NCBI GenBank assembly: GCA_030599175.1
Contig: JAUVON010000141.1
Span: forward strand, 1-7,092
Direction: 5' to 3'
DNA from: Desulfobulbaceae bacterium
Lineage (GTDB): Bacteria; Desulfobacterota; Desulfobulbia; Desulfobulbales; Desulfocapsaceae
DNA: 7,092 nucleotides
Part shown: piece by piece, positions 5,636 to 7,092 of the stretch
Position numbering within the stretch: the first letter of the stretch is position 1
Layout of the letters: every line of letters starts with the position of its first letter
Notes under the pieces: generated by a model
Seen by the model: the letters and a program-made list of their open reading frames with translations, nothing else
Database searches by the model: none
Told to the model about the DNA's origin: nothing
Position numbers and translations under genes: made by a program

Positions 5636-7092
5636 ATGACTTTGTCAATTATTCTTGTTATGGGAGTGCTGTTTTTAGCTATCTTGCTCTTTATTTTTGA
5701 ATGGGTGCGTGTTGACGTTGTCGGCATCCTTATGATGATCATCCTTCCCTTACTTGGTCTTGTATCCCCCAAAGAGGCAATCAGCGGCCTGTCAAGTAAC
5801 GCAGTGGTGTCAATCATTGCCGTAATTATTATCGGTGCAGGGCTGGATAAGACCGGTGCCATGAATTCCCTGGCCAGAGTACTTCTGAGGTTTGCAGGTA
5901 GAAGTGAGAGTCGTATCATGGTGCTCATCTCGGGTACGGTGGCATTTATCTCCAGTTTCATGCAAAACATAGGGGCAGCTGCCTTATTTATGCCTGCGGC
6001 AAAACGCATCTGTCGGCAGACCAACATCCCTGTTTCCCGTATTCTTATGCCCATGGGGTTCTGTGCCATTATCGGTGGCTGCATCACTCTTATCGGTTCC
6101 AGTCCCCTCATCCTGCTCAATGATGTGATGAAGATTTCCGACCCGAATGTTGAACCTTTTGGCCTCTTTGCTGTTACTCCGGTGGGTATTGCTTTGATTA
6201 TCGCTGCCCTTATCTATTTCATCGTTTTTGGCCGCTTCATTCTACCTGCCGGTGATGGTCAGGAGGGGAGCTCTGGCCCAATGTCCAGTAATCTTGAGCA
6301 GACATATCAGGACATAGGTAATCTTTTCGAAATTCAGGTGCCGGACTCCTTTGACGGTCCAAAAACCCTTGATGAATGCGATATCCGACCGATATATTTT
6401 ACAAGTGTGGTGGCCATTGCCTCCAAAGGCGGCACTACGAATTTTTCTCCGGATCTGACTGAGATTATTTCTGCTGGCGATACTCTTGCGGTTGAAGGTC
6501 CGCCCGAACTGGTCGTAAAGATGGCCCGGTCGTTCGGCTGGCAGATCAAGGAGGATCTCGAATTCTTTGCTGAGAGTCTCTCCCCCAATAATGCAGGCAT
6601 CATGGAGACTATTATTACGCCACGCTCCGAACTTGTTGGTTCGACCCTGCAAGCCTTTTCCTTCCGCAAGAAAAATGGTGTCAACCCACTTGCTATTTTT
6701 CGCGGCAATAAGACCTTTGTCGGAGGTATTTCCACCATGATCCTGCAACCAGGGGATGCTCTGTTGCTTCAAGGTCCCTGGGAAAAGTTTCACTACCTCA
6801 AAGAAAAACAAGGGCTGGTCTTTACCGAGGAAGTTCAGGGTGAAATTATACGCAGCGACAAAATGAAGTATGCCGTCGGTAGTCTCCTTCTGGCCTTAAC
6901 CATGATTCTCGGTTTCCATGTTCAACTCTCTATTGCCCTGCTCTCCGGCGCAATGGCCATGGTTTTGAGCAAGGTGCTTTCCATTGACGAAGCTTATGAG
7001 TCGGTGGACTGGATGACTGTTTTTCTACTCGGCGGTTTAATCCCGTTGGGTATTGCTTTTGAGAAAACAGGTGCTGCCAAACTGATAGCCGA
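5636..7092 (+). CDS. SLC13/DASS-type anion permease with two TrkA-C domains, truncated at the window end
   Basis: The frame is open for 485 codons to the edge of the window; family members of this layout usually have about 590-620 residues, so roughly 100 or more are missing. Residues 1-202 contain several membrane helices. The first family signature reads FISSFMQNIGAAALFMPAA (104-122), followed by GFCAIIGGCITLIGSSPLILLND (141-163 region). A cytoplasmic insert holds two TrkA-C/RCK-C domains, about 228-310 and 320-395 (second begins IMETIITPRSELVGSTL). Membrane helices resume at about 410 (MILGFHVQLSIALLSGAM, then VDWMTVFLLGGLIPLGIAF). Relatives with this architecture carry sulfate or other oxyanions or dicarboxylates with Na+ or H+; the substrate here is not determinable. 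The usual Asn-Thr of the first signature is Asn-Ile-Gly, and the Asn often seen after the TLIG motif is Leu, marking a distinct subgroup. Expression is probably sigma-54 dependent. Confidence 0.93.
   Translation, partial: MTLSIILVMGVLFLAILLFIFEWVRVDVVGILMMIILPLLGLVSPKEAISGLSSNAVVSIIAVIIIGAGLDKTGAMNSLARVLLRFAGRSESRIMVLISGTVAFISSFMQNIGAAALFMPAAKRICRQTNIPVSRILMPMGFCAIIGGCITLIGSSPLILLNDVMKISDPNVEPFGLFAVTPVGIALIIAALIYFIVFGRFILPAGDGQEGSSGPMSSNLEQTYQDIGNLFEIQVPDSFDGPKTLDECDIRPIYFTSVVAIASKGGTTNFSPDLTEIISAGDTLAVEGPPELVVKMARSFGWQIKEDLEFFAESLSPNNAGIMETIITPRSELVGSTLQAFSFRKKNGVNPLAIFRGNKTFVGGISTMILQPGDALLLQGPWEKFHYLKEKQGLVFTEEVQGEIIRSDKMKYAVGSLLLALTMILGFHVQLSIALLSGAMAMVLSKVLSIDEAYESVDWMTVFLLGGLIPLGIAFEKTGAAKLIA

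Noticed and set aside
5542..6120. Long minus-strand open frame of 192 codons opposite the permease gene
   Set aside because: It is rich in Met, Ile and Arg in a low-complexity way, has no domain, and lies wholly against the permease frame and its leader; the plus-strand frame shows clear SLC13 motifs.
6242..6811. Two minus-strand open frames opposite the TrkA-C domains
   Set aside because: They are antisense to a well-supported coding frame and show no recognisable protein features.

Overview
The window looks like part of a Gram-negative chromosome of moderate G+C. It carries a proteobacterial-type periplasmic amino-acid binding protein, an FCD-type GntR regulator, an NtrC-type two-component pair, a textbook sigma-54 promoter and an SLC13-family transporter. 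This mix is common in Desulfobacterota (sulfate-reducer relatives such as Desulfobulbales), but that assignment is inference from gene style and was not tested. No rRNA, tRNA, CRISPR array, insertion sequence or integrase is visible.

Left part (1-1213, minus strand): a GntR/FadR-type regulator (515-1213) reads towards the 5' part of an AapJ/BztA-like amino-acid ABC transporter binding protein (1-331, cut by the window edge). The 183-bp gap between them holds a perfect 9-bp inverted repeat. The regulator's start region overlaps 12-bp tandem repeats that include an imperfect 18-bp palindrome, a candidate autoregulatory operator. The simplest reading is a local regulator of amino-acid uptake.

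Second part (1352-2194, plus strand): a stand-alone metallophosphoesterase with all calcineurin-like metal motifs, divergent from the GntR gene and starting at GTG behind a good ribosome-binding site. It converges on the response regulator gene with only 17 bp between the stop codons.

Right part (2212-7092): a histidine kinase and an NtrC-family response regulator form a minus-strand operon with a 17-bp gap. Divergent from them is an SLC13/DASS-type permease with two TrkA-C (RCK-C) domains, truncated by the window end. The roughly 520-bp intergenic region is the most informative stretch. It holds a consensus -24/-12 sigma-54 promoter for the permease (5520-5535) and, about 200 bp upstream, two near-identical 19-bp repeats with the dyad TTGC-N5-GCAA, which are candidate enhancer sites for the response regulator. 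Between them lie an IHF-like site and a 9-bp hairpin. A sigma-70-like promoter for the kinase operon and a possible 42-codon leader ORF are on the other strand.

Proposed working model (inference): the membrane kinase senses a periplasmic ligand through an all-helical domain and phosphorylates the regulator. The regulator binds the TTGC-N5-GCAA sites, activates sigma-54 transcription of the divergent anion permease and possibly adjusts its own operon. This resembles DctB/DctD control of dicarboxylate uptake, but the transporter family and sensor domain differ.
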